A stretch of DNA of 64,000 nucleotides from Rhodobacter sp. GTDB taxonomy: Bacteria > Pseudomonadota > Alphaproteobacteria > Rhodobacterales > Rhodobacteraceae. The stretch is from assembly GCA_027489175.1 (NCBI GenBank), contig JAIYAE010000018.1, positions 1 through 64,000 on the forward strand, given 5' to 3'. The position numbers and the translations under genes are program-made. The notes under the pieces are model-generated. The model saw nothing but the letters and a program-made list of their open reading frames with translations, had not been told where the DNA came from and ran no database searches. Positions 1-11,400 of this stretch are shown here, piece after piece (the first letter of the stretch is position 1; each line of letters opens with the position of its first letter).

Positions 1-42
1 CCCGATGCGCGAAACCGCCGCTGTCCTTGGACCCGGGACACC

Positions 43-118
<76 letters not shown>

Positions 119-214
119 AGGATACCATACGATCTTGAAAGGGCGCGACAATCCGGGGTTTCTTCGGGTTCGTCATCCTTGATCCCCACCATCTTGCGCG
201 GCGTGGTTGGTCGC

Positions 215-232
215 GGGTCCGCAACCGGACCC
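215..232. terminator. Hairpin between tRNA-Ala and the LysR gene
   Basis: GGGTCCG (215-221) and CGGACCC (226-232) form a perfect 7-bp stem with a 4-nt loop, between two convergent transcription units. There is no run of T after it, so a terminator role is only plausible. I see no gene in the rest of 119-326. Confidence 0.3.
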
Positions 233-326
233 TTGCCGTTGCACCCCGAAAGCCACTCGTCCCACAGCCTGTTCCAGGCCTTGAGGGCCTTGGTTGAGGG
301 CCCCTGACGGGACGCGGCCACCGACC

Positions 327-1259
327 TTACGTCAGCTCATGGACAAGGGTGCCTGCGAACACCTCGCGTGCCACGTTCTGGATGATGCTGGTGATCAGGT
401 GGGCGGCGTCGTCGGCGCTGTGCTTGCGGATCACCAGCCCGATCGAGCGCAAGATGCGCGGCCCTTCAAGCGGGACGATGGTCACGTCGCGGTCGTCCGG
501 ACCAATCTCGGACCGGATGTATAGGGCGGGTAGAAAGGCAATCCCCATGCCCATGCCGACCATGAGACGGATCGAGTCCAGGCTGTTGCCTTCGTAATCC
601 GTGCGAAGCTGGGCGCCGAGGGTTTCGCACAGGTCGATCACCTGCTGGCGCAGACCGAAGGCTGGCCCAAGCGCAAGCACGGTCTGGCCGCGCAGTTCCT
701 CTCGGCGGATGCGGTCGCGACCCGCGAACGGGTGGTCCCGGGCGACCACCACCTGTAACGGCTCACGGAAGAGCCGGATCGGCGTGGCATCGCCGCGGAT
801 GGGCAGTTGCACTAGGATCATGTCATAGTCGCCGCTGGCCAGCCCTGCGGCCAGCGCCTCGGGCGGGCTTTCGCGGATATAAAGCTGCAATTCCGGGTGG
901 CGGGCATGCAGCCGCGCGATGACATGCGGCAAAAGATAGGGCCCAAGCGTGCCTGAAGCGCCAAAGCGGATGGTTCCGGAGAGGCCGTTGCGCGGCAGGT
1001 CGAAGCGGTTGACCATGGCTTGCGCGGCATCAAGGATCGCACGGGCGCGGTCATGGACCTCGCGCCCGGCGAGGGTGGGGATCACCCCCGCCCGGCCCCG
1101 TTCCACCAGCCTTTGTCCCAGCCGCTTTTCCAGCGTGGCCAGCTGGACCGACAGCGAGGGTTGGCTGATCCCGCATCGTTCGGCCGCTGCGCGGAAGCTG
1201 CCGGTCTCGACCAGGGCGACGAAGTATTCAAGCTGTCGCAAGCTGGGAAGATCGCGCAT
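327..1259 (-). CDS. OxyR-like LysR-family transcriptional regulator lacking the peroxidatic cysteine
   Basis: This 310-residue protein has the LysR layout. A winged HTH covers residues about 5-64 ([19 protein letters not shown] is the helix-turn-helix), and the substrate-binding domain runs from about 92 to the end. The overall pattern is closest to OxyR. However, the position of the OxyR peroxidatic cysteine (GHCLRDQ in E. coli) reads AFGLRQQ here, with Gly202 at the Cys site, while the second OxyR cysteine is kept as Cys211. It therefore probably senses a ligand or another signal rather than peroxide by a disulfide. The start lies 2 nt after the dctM stop, so it is the third gene of a dctQ-dctM-lysR unit and probably regulates this TRAP transporter. 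Confidence 0.88.
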   Translation of the reverse strand: MRDLPSLRQLEYFVALVETGSFRAAAERCGISQPSLSVQLATLEKRLGQRLVERGRAGVIPTLAGREVHDRARAILDAAQAMVNRFDLPRNGLSGTIRFGASGTLGPYLLPHVIARLHARHPELQLYIRESPPEALAAGLASGDYDMILVQLPIRGDATPIRLFREPLQVVVARDHPFAGRDRIRREELRGQTVLALGPAFGLRQQVIDLCETLGAQLRTDYEGNSLDSIRLMVGMGMGIAFLPALYIRSEIGPDDRDVTIVPLEGPRILRSIGLVIRKHSADDAAHLITSIIQNVAREVFAGTLVHELT

Positions 1260-1261
1260 CC

Positions 1262-2920
1262 TTACAGGAACTCATCCTCGCCGCCGCCTTCGTCAAACGA
1301 CGGGGGCGGGGGTGGCGCGCCTTCGGTCCCCGGCGCGTCGGACCGGAACAGCTCGTTCGGCAGCCAAGTCGCCATGTCCGGGAAGATCCACAGCACGGCC
1401 AGGGCGATCAGCTGGATCACGATGAACGGCACGACCCCGCGATAAATCATTGGCGTGGTGATGCTGCGTGGCGCCACCCCCCGCAGGTAGAACAGGGAAA
1501 AGCCGAAAGGCGGCGTCAGGAATGAGGTCTGAAGCAGCAAGCCGATCATCACCCCCAGCCAGATCGGATCGACGCCCATGATCAGAAGGATCGGCGCCGT
1601 GATCGGCACCACGATGAAGATGATCTCGAACGTGTCAAGGAAGAAGCCCAGCACGAAGATGATCAGGAACACCACGAACAGCGCACCGAACTGGCCGCCC
1701 GGCATGTTTTCGAGGAAGCCCTGCACCATCGCGCTGCCGCCCAGCTGGGTGAAGACCAGCGCGAAGGCCGTGGCGCCCAGAAGGATGATGAACACCATCG
1801 AGGTGATCGACATGGTCGACTTCGACGAATAGAACAGCGTGCTGAAGTAGCTGCGCCGCAGGTCGCTGCGGACGGCGATGGCCAACAGCGCCAGCGTCAG
1901 AAGCACCAGCATGGTGTTCAGAAGGCCCACCGCGCCGAAGAACCAGGCCGTCGTGGCCAGCGCAATCATCGCCACGAGCCAGAACCAGAACAGCCGGATG
2001 TCACGCCGGGGGTCGCCCTCGGCGCCAAAGTAGACATCCGCCAGCAGTTTCACCGCCGCCAGGAACAGCGCACCCACCGCGCCGACGCTGGCGCTTTCAG
2101 TAGGCGTAGCAACGCCCGTGACGATGGAGCCGAGGACCGACACGATCAGCAGCAGGGGCGGAATCAGCGCACCGACGATGCGCAGGCCAAGGCCCGCCTT
2201 CTCGGCCGGGGTCATGGCGACGGGCGGGCAGGTTTCGGGGTGGAAGATCGCCTTCCAGACGATGTAGAGGATAAAGGCCGCGACCAGCACCAGGCTGGGC
2301 AGGATCGCTCCGGCGAACAGGTCTCCGACCGACACAGTGTCGGGCGAGAAGTTGCCAAGCGACAGCTGCGCCGCCGAATTCGCGCCCTGCAGGATGTCGG
2401 CAAGGAAGATCAGCACGGTTGACGGCGGGATGATCTGGCCCAAGGTGCCTGCCGCGCAGATCGTGCCGGTGGCAAGCTTGGGGTCATAGCCCGCCCGCAT
2501 CATGGCCGGCAGGCTGAGAAGGCCCATGGTCACCACGGTCGCGCCCACAACGCCCGTCGCTGCGGCCAGCAGCGCGCCGACCAGCACGACCGACAGCGCC
2601 AATCCGCCGCGAAGCGAGCCGAAAAGCTGGCCCATCGTGGTCAGAAGGGACTCGGCGATGCCGGATCGTTCAAGGACGACGCCCATGAAGACGAATAATG
2701 GCACCGCAACAAGGACGGGGTTGGTGATCACCCCCCAGAACCGGTTGGGCAGGGCCGCGAACAGTGCCTGATCGAAGGCTCCGATGGCGATGCCGGCAAA
2801 GCCGACCAGGATCGCCAGACCGCCAAGCGTGAAGGCCACGATATAGCCCGACATGAGGAAAAGGATGATCAGCAGGAACAGTCCTGCGGCCATCAGCTGG
2901 CCAAGAAGCGCCGCGTCCAT
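1262..2920 (-). CDS. TRAP transporter large permease (DctM type, long form)
   Basis: This 552-residue integral membrane protein carries the TRAP large-subunit pattern. Examples are the GATGVVGATVVTMGLLSLPAM segment near residues 120-140, TLGQIIPPS, and near the C-terminus FFLDTFEIIFIVVPITAPIL and LLQTSFLTPPFGFSLFYLRG. Ordinary DctM proteins are about 430 residues. The surplus is a central insertion at about residues 240-370 with extra membrane segments, as in the long subfamily that pairs with TakP/SmoM-type receptors. The C-terminus ends in a soluble proline-rich and acidic tail. It forms the Na+-driven transport channel with DctQ. A good ribosome site (AGGAGA) precedes the ATG, and DctQ ends 15 nt upstream. 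Confidence 0.93.
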   Translation of the reverse strand: MDAALLGQLMAAGLFLLIILFLMSGYIVAFTLGGLAILVGFAGIAIGAFDQALFAALPNRFWGVITNPVLVAVPLFVFMGVVLERSGIAESLLTTMGQLFGSLRGGLALSVVLVGALLAAATGVVGATVVTMGLLSLPAMMRAGYDPKLATGTICAAGTLGQIIPPSTVLIFLADILQGANSAAQLSLGNFSPDTVSVGDLFAGAILPSLVLVAAFILYIVWKAIFHPETCPPVAMTPAEKAGLGLRIVGALIPPLLLIVSVLGSIVTGVATPTESASVGAVGALFLAAVKLLADVYFGAEGDPRRDIRLFWFWLVAMIALATTAWFFGAVGLLNTMLVLLTLALLAIAVRSDLRRSYFSTLFYSSKSTMSITSMVFIILLGATAFALVFTQLGGSAMVQGFLENMPGGQFGALFVVFLIIFVLGFFLDTFEIIFIVVPITAPILLIMGVDPIWLGVMIGLLLQTSFLTPPFGFSLFYLRGVAPRSITTPMIYRGVVPFIVIQLIALAVLWIFPDMATWLPNELFRSDAPGTEGAPPPPPSFDEGGGEDEFL

Positions 2921-2935
2921 GGTATCTCCTATGGC

Positions 2936-3526
2936 CTAGTGGTTTGCGTCGGCGCCGTGGCCGCCGTGGTTCAGGGCGTAGCGTTCGTGCCCGGCAAGGA
3001 CCATCAGCCCACGCAGGACAAAGGCCAGGCCCTGCAGGCCGATCAAAAGGACAAAGCCGAGGAGCGTCGCTTTCAAGAGCCAGTAGTTGCCCATCCCGCC
3101 GGGGTTGAGCGAGCCTTCGTCAGAGGCGAAGGACGAACTCCAGAACGTCCACACGCCGATGCCAAAGATGATCAGGAACGGCAGAAGCAGCAGAAGCGTC
3201 ATTGCCATGTCCGACAGCGCCCGCTTGCGCACCGACCAGTGCGAATAGAACACGTCAACCCGCACGAAACCGCCGGTCATCATCGTGTAGCCTGCGCCCA
3301 TCACGATCACGACGACATGGGTCCAGATGTAGGCCTCTTGCAGCCAGATCAGGCCGGTGCCCATGACATAGCGCAGGTAGACCGTGGCAAAGCACAGGAT
3401 CACCGTCGCCAGCGTAGCCCAGGCCACGATGTAACCGCTCCACCGGCAGATGCCGTCAATCACGCCCACGGCGCGCGCCGACGCGCGCACCCAGCCGGGC
3501 TCGGCCCCGGCAACTGGAATTGCCAT
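2936..3526 (-). CDS. TRAP transporter small permease (DctQ type)
   Basis: The protein has 196 residues with four predicted membrane helices (about residues 32-53, 68-88, 107-129 and 150-172). This is the standard small TRAP subunit that partners DctM in the inner membrane. The segment with WLQEAYIWTHVVVIVMGAGY is typical of the family. It is the first gene of the leftward unit, and its ATG follows a strong GGGGGAG ribosome site. The takP receptor gene is transcribed divergently from the same 322-bp intergenic region, which completes a three-component transporter. Confidence 0.92.
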   Translation of the reverse strand: MAIPVAGAEPGWVRASARAVGVIDGICRWSGYIVAWATLATVILCFATVYLRYVMGTGLIWLQEAYIWTHVVVIVMGAGYTMMTGGFVRVDVFYSHWSVRKRALSDMAMTLLLLLPFLIIFGIGVWTFWSSSFASDEGSLNPGGMGNYWLLKATLLGFVLLIGLQGLAFVLRGLMVLAGHERYALNHGGHGADANH

Positions 3527-3848
3527 CTGTTCACTCCCCCCTGTCGCGGGCCGGGCCAGCCAGTCTGTGCGGCGATCCCGTTACGCGGTTTTCCCTGTTG
3601 GCCGGACGCCGGAACGCCGAAACCTTTGCGCTAGATTGCCGCGGCCTTCGGGAATGCAAGGGTCTGGGATAGATTTTTTTAAACGAAATAGGGCTGACCC
3701 ATAGGAAACGATAGTTTTCTCCTAACGGGCCATTTTCTGGCCACCCGGCGGTTGCTCTGCGTCAAACCGTCTCCACTTCCACCCGCATCGTGGCGGGCCC
3801 GAGGGGGGGCCGGGCCGACGGCAAGACTGTCATCAACGGGAGGAACGA
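3527..3848. promoter_or_regulatory. Divergent promoter region of dctQM-lysR and takP with an OxyR-like site
   Basis: This 322-bp gap separates two divergent operons and contains an AT-rich patch at 3669-3725 in otherwise GC-rich DNA. In that patch ATAG (3688-3691), CCAT (3699-3702), ATAG (3711-3714) and CTAA (3722-3725) follow one another with spacers of 7, 8 and 7 nt. The OxyR consensus is ATAG-N7-CTAT-N7-ATAG-N7-CTAT, so 14 of 16 core bases agree with one extra spacer base. Since the linked regulator is OxyR-like, this is a reasonable candidate for its binding site. No gene is seen here. Confidence 0.4.
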
Positions 3849-4964
3849 ATGAAGAGACGCGACTTTCTGACCAAATCGGTGCTGGGTGGTGGTGCTGCCG
3901 TGGCAGCCACCGCACTTGCGGCACCGGCCATCGCGCAGTCGGTGATCGAATGGCGCATGGTGCACAGCTGGCCCAAGGGCCTTCCCGGCGTGGGCGTGGG
4001 GGCCGAGCGTCTGGCGCGGCGGATTGAAACCATGTCCGGCGGGCGGATGAAGATCAACGTCTTCGCCGCGGGTGAACTGGTCCCCGCGCTGGGCTGCATG
4101 GACGCGGTCATGGACGGCACGGCCGAGATGGGCCACGACGCCAGCTTCTACCACGTCGGCAAGCACCCGATGCTGGCCGCGTTCTTCGCCGTGCCCTTCG
4201 GGATGACCGGGGATGAACAGGCGGCCTGGCTTTTGCACGCCGGTGGCCAGCAGCTCTGGGATGAGCTGAACAGCCAGTTCGGCATCCTGTCGATCCCCGC
4301 GGGCCAGACCTCGGCCCAGTCCTTCGGCTGGTTCAAGAAAGAGATCAACACGCCTGAGGATTTCAAGGGCCTGAAGATCCGCATGCCGGGTCTGGGCGGC
4401 AAGATGGTGGAAAAGCTGGGCGCGACCCCGGTGCTGCTGCCGGGTGGCGAGATTTTTGCGGCACTGCAATCCGGCGCGGTCGATGCGGCCGAATTCATCG
4501 GGCCGGTGAACGACTTGCCGATGGGCTTCCACCAGGTGGCCAAGCTGAGCTATGGCCCCGGCGTCCAAGAACCGGGCGGCACGGTGCAGGCGATGTTCAA
4601 CACCGCCAAGTTCCAGGAGCTTCCCGCCGACTTGCAGGAAATCATCCGCGCCGCCTGCCATGCCGGGCATGAGGACATGAAGGTCGAATACGACCTGCAG
4701 TCCGGCCGCGCGATGGAGACGCTGCGGGTGGAACATGGCGTTGAATTCCGCCGCCTGGAGCGCCCGGTGCTGGAAGCCCTTGGCAAGGCCGCGGGCGAGG
4801 TGATCCAGGAATCCTACGATGCCGGCGACGATCTGACCCGCCGCATCTGGGACAGCTATCTGGCCAGCCGTGCCGACACGATGCGCTTCCTGCGCTTCAA
4901 CGAGCAGGCGTTCCTGAACGCCCGCACGCTGGAGTTCCCGTTCCCGGGCCCGCAGGCAACTTGA
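3849..4964 (+). CDS. TRAP transporter substrate-binding protein, TakP/SmoM subfamily
   Basis: This 371-residue periplasmic receptor begins with KRRDFL, a twin-arginine-type motif, followed by a hydrophobic stretch and a cleavage region at APAIAQ (about residue 30). It is therefore probably exported by Tat, as for several TakP homologues. The block GGEIFAALQSGAVDAAEFIGP near residues 197-217 and the later GPGVQEPGG correspond to the ligand and sodium-binding part of TakP, the alpha-keto-acid receptor known from Rhodobacter sphaeroides. The usual Trp after the Glu is Phe here (EF for EW). The substrate is probably a keto or hydroxy acid, which cannot be fixed from sequence. GGGAGGA precedes the ATG. 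A strong terminator follows. Confidence 0.92.
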   Translation: MKRRDFLTKSVLGGGAAVAATALAAPAIAQSVIEWRMVHSWPKGLPGVGVGAERLARRIETMSGGRMKINVFAAGELVPALGCMDAVMDGTAEMGHDASFYHVGKHPMLAAFFAVPFGMTGDEQAAWLLHAGGQQLWDELNSQFGILSIPAGQTSAQSFGWFKKEINTPEDFKGLKIRMPGLGGKMVEKLGATPVLLPGGEIFAALQSGAVDAAEFIGPVNDLPMGFHQVAKLSYGPGVQEPGGTVQAMFNTAKFQELPADLQEIIRAACHAGHEDMKVEYDLQSGRAMETLRVEHGVEFRRLERPVLEALGKAAGEVIQESYDAGDDLTRRIWDSYLASRADTMRFLRFNEQAFLNARTLEFPFPGPQAT

Positions 4965-4989
4965 GGCGGCCATCCTTTGCAAACCAACT

Positions 4990-5017
4990 GGCGCACCACA
5001 TCGTGGTGCGCCTTTTT
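4990..5017 (+). terminator. Rho-independent terminator after takP
   Basis: GGCGCACCAC (4990-4999) pairs perfectly with GTGGTGCGCC (5003-5012) over a 3-nt loop and is followed by five T residues, 26 nt after the takP stop codon. Confidence 0.92.
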
Positions 5018-5488
5018 CCATCTTTGACGAGGCCTTAGGCGCTTGCACCCGCCCGGATCAGCCGCAGCATCGCCCCTGCGCACAACGGCGGGCGGCGGTT
5101 CATGGTCCAGTTGGTGGCTGGAAATCTGCGCCCCCAACGACCGTTCAATCCCTGATGTCACGGTCCTGGCCACTGGCGAGCCCCCCCGTTCACCCCGCAT
5201 TCCTGCAGCGGCTTGCCGACAGGCTGCCGTCCATCAAGCCGACCGAATGACACGAATTTGCCGCACAAGTTTCGCTTTCCCGGCAAACCGGTCTGATCTT
5301 ATTCAAATTTGATGGACTTGAGGTCAACTGACCGCCAGAAAGAACCACGGGACGGTAAGCCTTTGGCACAGCGTGGGTTTTGGGTGATCTTCAAGTCTTC
5401 GTGAATTAAGGGTGGCGGGCGCGCAAGCGCTTGCTTTTGCTATGAAAACAGGCGGTTGCCGAGTTCCGGCACGGATGGGGCAAGTCAG
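5018..5488 (+). promoter_or_regulatory. Upstream region of the giant gene with a 12-bp palindrome
   Basis: I see no gene in these 471 bases. The perfect palindrome GCAAGCGCTTGC lies at 5423-5434, about 55 nt before the ATG. Its centre AAGCGCTT resembles operators of the LacI/PurR family, with a central CG flanked by AA and TT. A weaker dyad GGTCA/TGACC lies at 5322-5333. A-T-rich DNA around 5296-5315 could hold a promoter, but I cannot assign -35 and -10 boxes with confidence. Confidence 0.4.
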
Positions 5489-8400
5489 ATGAACAAGCGC
5501 ACCAAGATCCAGCAACCGGTCACCTCGGTCACGCCAGAGCGAAAAGGGAACGCCACCGCCTATTCGGTGATCGAGCCGCGGGTCATGCTGGACGCAAACC
5601 TTGGCTGGACCATCGACGCCAGCGACAGCCTGACCGACGCGCTGCAAGGGGTCAGCGACCTGCTGGACGACTTCGCGGCTTTTGACACCTTCGTTGACGG
5701 GTTTGAGACCACACTGGATGCCATCGCCCCGACCGTGGACGATGGTGACAGCGTCCTGGACGCCCTGTCCAAGACCGTGGCCGCATTGCGCGAGTCTGCC
5801 GATGCCCTGAAGGCTGGCGCGGACAGCATTTTGGACGGTCTGGTCACCGACAGCTTCCACATCGGCGTCAGCACCGCCTTTGCCAACTGGATCGAAACCA
5901 GTGCCCCCAGTCTGAACGCTGGCCAAAGGTCTGCGGTTGCCGCGCAGATCACGGTCAGCCTGGTCGAAACCGCCTTCGGCAAGGATGATTTCCGGACCGG
6001 TGCGATTGACGCGAACCTGAATGCGCTGGTTGACGGCCTGACGGTGCCGTTAAATGACAATGACCTGCTCGCCTTCCGGGCGATGGCCAAGGCGGCCCTG
6101 GCAGACCGGATTGAAACCGCGCTTGGCGGTGATGTTGACACCACGCTGGCCGTCGAACTGACCGACCGCAGCGTGCTGGGCAACGACCTGACCTTCACCA
6201 TCGGCACGACGGCGGACGAAGTTGACGTCGCCATCGACCTGCCGGATCTGGAGCTGGATTTTGCAGCACTTTTCGCGAAGGCCTTGCCGGATGCGACCCT
6301 GCCGGCCGATCTGTCGATGCTGGGGGCGGCTGGAAGCCTGAGCTTCACCTTGCAGACCACGACCTCATCCCTGGCCGTCGGGATCAACGCGTTTGATTTC
6401 GACCTCGACAATCTTCTGACCTTTGGCGGCAACTTGACCGCGCCGGGAAGCAGCCTGTCGCTGGGCCTGTTGGAACTGTCGATCGACGGCGTGGAAACTG
6501 CTGAGTTCGCGCTGGGCATCACCACTGCGGCGGGCATGACCCTTGGGTCGTCGGTCAATCTGGCGACGCTGGCGGTGACCACCACGGCCACGAATGCCAC
6601 GCTGACCGGCAGCCTAGAGATCAATGAGGCGGGCGGGCCGGACACCTTTGTCGAGGTTGTCGCGGACGCCGAATATGACCTGATTGCGCTTGACCTATCG
6701 GGCACGACCGCTTTCGTCACCGGCCTGACCGCCACCCCCGATGACAAGGCCTTTGTCGCGGCGCTGACGGTTTCGGGCGTGCTGAAATCCTCGACCGCAA
6801 GCACCACCACGGACCGGATCACCGCCTTCCTGGCCAGCGTCGGCACCGGCTTTGACGTGGACCTGTCGGCCAGCGTGCCCGACCCTGCGACGCGGGCGGG
6901 CATGGAGGCGGCGCTGGAAAGCCTGGCCCAGCTTGGCACGGAAGAGATCTTCGGGTTCCTGGCCGATATAGGGGCGGCGACCCAGACCATCCTGACCGAT
7001 GCGGCAATGGACGTGACGGTGCCATTCACCGACATCAGCCTTGCCCTTATGGCGCAGGCCATTGCCGATGTGTTTGCCAACCTGCCGCAAAGCTTCCTGA
7101 TCGACCCGACGCAGCTTGGCTTTGCCACCGGCGCGCCGGGCGCGCTTTATGGCGCAGAGGCAAGCTTTGTGCAGTCCGGCACCGCGATGACGGCGGCGCA
7201 GATCGACAAGCTGCGGACCATTGGCGTGGTTGAATTCCGTATCGCCACCCAACTGGCCGAAGCCACGACCGAACAGTTCACCGCGGTGTCGATTGACCTG
7301 ACCAACAACGCCATCCTGCAGAACGCCGCCTCGACCCAGGATCAGGTGCTGGCGGAATTCGTGCGGCTGGTGAATGCCGCGATCAAGGTCTACGGCATGG
7401 CGGCCAGCGTGGTCAGCAATGTGCTGACCTTCAGCTCACGCTATCCCAGCAATGACCCGGCAAACACCCCGCCGACCCTGTCACTGGTCGGCATCCGTGA
7501 GCGGGGGGCCACGACGAATGACGATACCTTCAGCCTGGCTGATCTTGGCTTTGGCGGTGCGGATCTGAACACCAATGCAGCCGGGCTGTCGACGGGTGCG
7601 GCCGATACGCTGGCCCAAGGGTCAGAGACGAAGATCCGGTTCGACCAGCGCGCCGGGATCGAGGCCATCGTCGGCCCGACCTTCGCCCAGATCACCGATG
7701 GGGCGGATGCAATCAAGTTCGTCGTGACCGTGGGGACCACGCCGACCACGATCACGGTCAATGAGCCGGCCAGCGGCTGGCTGCTTGCGGATGGCACGCC
7801 GAACATGGCGGGCCTTCTGACCAGCCTGAACGCAAGCCTGACCGCCGCGTCGGTCGATGTAACGGCCTCGTTGAACTATGACGGAACCGGCTTCCAGCTG
7901 GTGCCCGACACCGCCGGGACCGCGCTTGCCATCGCGGCAGAGCCGCTGGCCCCGCTGAAATCCACCATTTCGGCGGCGCTGAACGTGCAATCGGCCGAAG
8001 TGCTGCCGGGCGCCGATGTGGCGGCCCTGAAAACCCTTTCCAATCTGGACCTGCGCGTTGTCACCGGCGAAGTGGACAGTGAGGGCAATGCGGTCGTCAT
8101 GCCCGTGACCGTCGATCTGACCGTCGCCCCGGCCAATGCCGTACTGACCAACCCCGACGCCACCGATGCCGAGATTCTGGACGCAATTGCCGCCGCTTTG
8201 GACACTGCCCTTCAGGCGTTCAACATCGACGTCGTGATCGAGAATGGCGCCTTCAAGGTCACCAGCGCCTTCCCGGATGGCAACAGCGCCAACCCGCCAT
8301 TGACCTTCGGCATCGTCGGCGCCGACCTGCGCGGCGGCGGGTCTGATGACAGCGTGTCCCTTGCCACGCTGGGCTTCGGGCTGACCTCGCTGGACCTGCC

Positions 8401-11400
8401 CGAGGATTATGAGCTTGTCCCCGGTGAGACCGATGAATTCGTGCTGAGCTTCCTCGGCAATTCCTCTCAGACCCTGTTCTTTGGCCCGCGCTTTGCCGAA
8501 GAGATGATTGGCGTGCCCGAGCTGATGTTCACCGTGACGGTCGGTGGCGAAGACCACGCGATCCGGATCGAACGCCCTGTGGCGGGCTGGGTGACTGCAG
8601 GCAACGTGCCGAACTATGCCGACATCGCGGCGGCCTTCAACACGGCCTTCACCGATGCGGGCTTTGCGCTGAACGCCACGGTTCTGGCTGGCAATGCGGG
8701 CCTGTCCTTCGGCGTTCCGGCGGGGACGGACGTGGCTTACGGCTTTGGGATCGACCCCAACAAGATGGTGCGCGCCCTGTCGATTGATGGGCTTTTTGAC
8801 TGGGTCAACGTCGAGCTGAACAAGATCGAGGTGCTGGAAGGCAGCAAGCTGATGCTGTCCGAAGAGGGTGAGCTGCTGTTCCAGTTCCCCGACATCACCC
8901 GGTCCGCGACGATTTCCAGCGCCAGCCAGCTTTCGGGCCTGCAAGTTGACCAGCTTGGTCTGGGCGAGCTGGAAAATGTCCAGCTGTCGGCGAACCTTGA
9001 GGCGACGCTGACCGGCACGCTGAACATGGTGGCCGGCATTGACCTTGTCGCTGTCGCCGCGGGCCTGCTGGCACCGGGGCCGGTCGACATGGCGCAGCTG
9101 ATGTCGGACAACACCTTCCTTGACGATGTGGACTTTGTCGTCGACCTGACCGGCAAGGCCACCGAGGTGACCGGCTCGGCCCAGATGGGGCTCTTCGGGA
9201 TCGACATTGGCGGCACGGATGCCAGCCTGAATTATCTGGCTGTGAACACGCAGCTTTATGTCGGCATCGTGGGCGAAGACACGAACGGCGAAAAGACCGC
9301 GCAGGTTTCGATCACCAACATCCGCGAGGCGTTCGAAGAGGGCCGGGTTGATGACCTGATCGGCCGCTATGAACTGCAGGGCGGTATCCTGACCGAAGAC
9401 GGCGCCAACGCCTATGATACCGCAGGCGACCGCGCCACGATCGACACGCTGCAGATCCTGACGGCGCATGACGCGGTCGTGGGGCCGGACGAAGAGCTGG
9501 TTATGCTGTTCGCCACGCTGGGCGACATCCGCATCAACGCAGGCGAAATGACCGGGCTGAACGAAGGCCTGATCGACGGGATCAACATTGCCATTGGTGA
9601 CGGGCTTGACCCGCTGAACACGGTTTCGGTCGCGGTCTACAGCAATGATGCGGCGTCTCAGGAGGCGATCGACAGCCTGTCGAACCTGGAAGACGGCGAC
9701 ATTCTGGACACGCTCAGCGCCATTGGCCACACGCTGCAGCTGGTGGGCGAAAAGCTGAAGACCGACCTGCCGTTCCTGGATCAGGACATTCCGCTGTTCA
9801 ACTTCTCACTGCTGGACGGCGTTGATTTTGCGACGGAATTTGTCGACACGCTGCGCGAGGTGCGCGACAATCCGCAAGCCACGCTGGACAAGATCGAAGA
9901 GTTTCTGGAAAGCATCTTCGGCGCTGACACCATCGAACTGGAGTGGGTGGCGGCTGAACAGACCATCACCATCGCCATGGAATTTGGCTTCCTGCAGGAC
10001 TATCAGGAAGAGCTGGCCTTCAGCCTTGATCTTGATGAACTTCTGGCCGGCAACTTTGCCGGTGCAGGCATCGCGGCTGACGTGGCCGAGTTGATCAGCG
10101 GTATTGCGGACGTGTCGGGTGACGGCACGCTGGTCTTCGACCCCGACCTGACGCTGCGGATGAAATTCGGCATCGACCTGCGCCCGACGCTGAACCCGCC
10201 GACGGACCTTGCCACCCCGGACCTGACGCTGGAGCAGCTGGTCAGCGGGTCCATCGTGTCGACCAACGCCTCGGGCACCGATGACATCCAGATCACCTGG
10301 AAGGACCTGCGCAATCCGGGCGCCCCGGTCGAAAAGATCTTCGGCGTCGATCTGGAAGGCCTGACCACGCTGGCCGAAATCGTCGGTGCGATCAACGCAG
10401 CGCTGGAAGATGGCATCGGCGCGCCTGCGTCGGACACGGTCAGCTTCACCTATGACGAAGCAACCGGCACGATCACCTTTGTCGACACCGAAGGCTTCAA
10501 GATCGACACCACCGGCGTCGAGGCGCTGTTTGGCGCAGCTGAAGAAACCTCGGCTAGTGACCCGCGTGTCATTGCCTTTGATCCGGCGTTCACTGCGTTT
10601 GCGGCCGCCCACAGCTTTGATCTGGTGCTTGGCGCGGATGGCGACGGCTTCCCGGTCACCGTGGCCCTTGCCGCCGATGCCGCCCGCGACACGATTGAGG
10701 AATTTGCCGCCGCCGTGAACGCGGCGCTTACCGCGCTGAGCGTCTCGCGCGACGTGCTGACCGATATTGCCGGGCCGCTGCTTGAGGTTCGCGTCAGCCA
10801 GCTGATCAAGGCCGAGGTTGTGGCCGGTGCCTTGCGGCTGGTCGAGACCAACTATGCCGAGGCGCTGGGTTATGAAGCCCGCGACTTCGCCGTGCGCGGC
10901 GTGGATGCGTCCGAAGCGGTCTTCCTGTCGATCCAGTCACTGGGCGAATCCAACATCGCCTCGGTCCTTGGCTTTGGCGATGTGGAAGGGGTGGCCATTC
11001 AAGGTAAGATCACCTCGGAAGCGCTTTACGAATACAGCGCCGTTGCGGCACCCCGGGTCTATCTGGACACGGCCGAAAGCGCCGTCTTCGCCGAGATCAA
11101 GGCCGGGATCGAAAACAGCCTGAACATCACCATCGGCATCGGCCCGCTGGAAGTGAACGTGGTCGACGGGTCTGCCCTGCTGACCAACGGCAAGGGCAGC
11201 ACCGACCCCGCCCTGTTCGGCTTCAGCTTCATCGACATCGACGGCGATGATTTTGACGAACAGTACGACCTGCGCGACCTTTTTGATCTGGTGAACGATC
11301 CCGACCGCGGCGTCCTCGACATGATCCAGATGGATGTGCAGGTCGGCATCCTGGTGGACCTGCCGCTGTCGGACAGCCTTGGCATCTTCAACCCGGCCAC

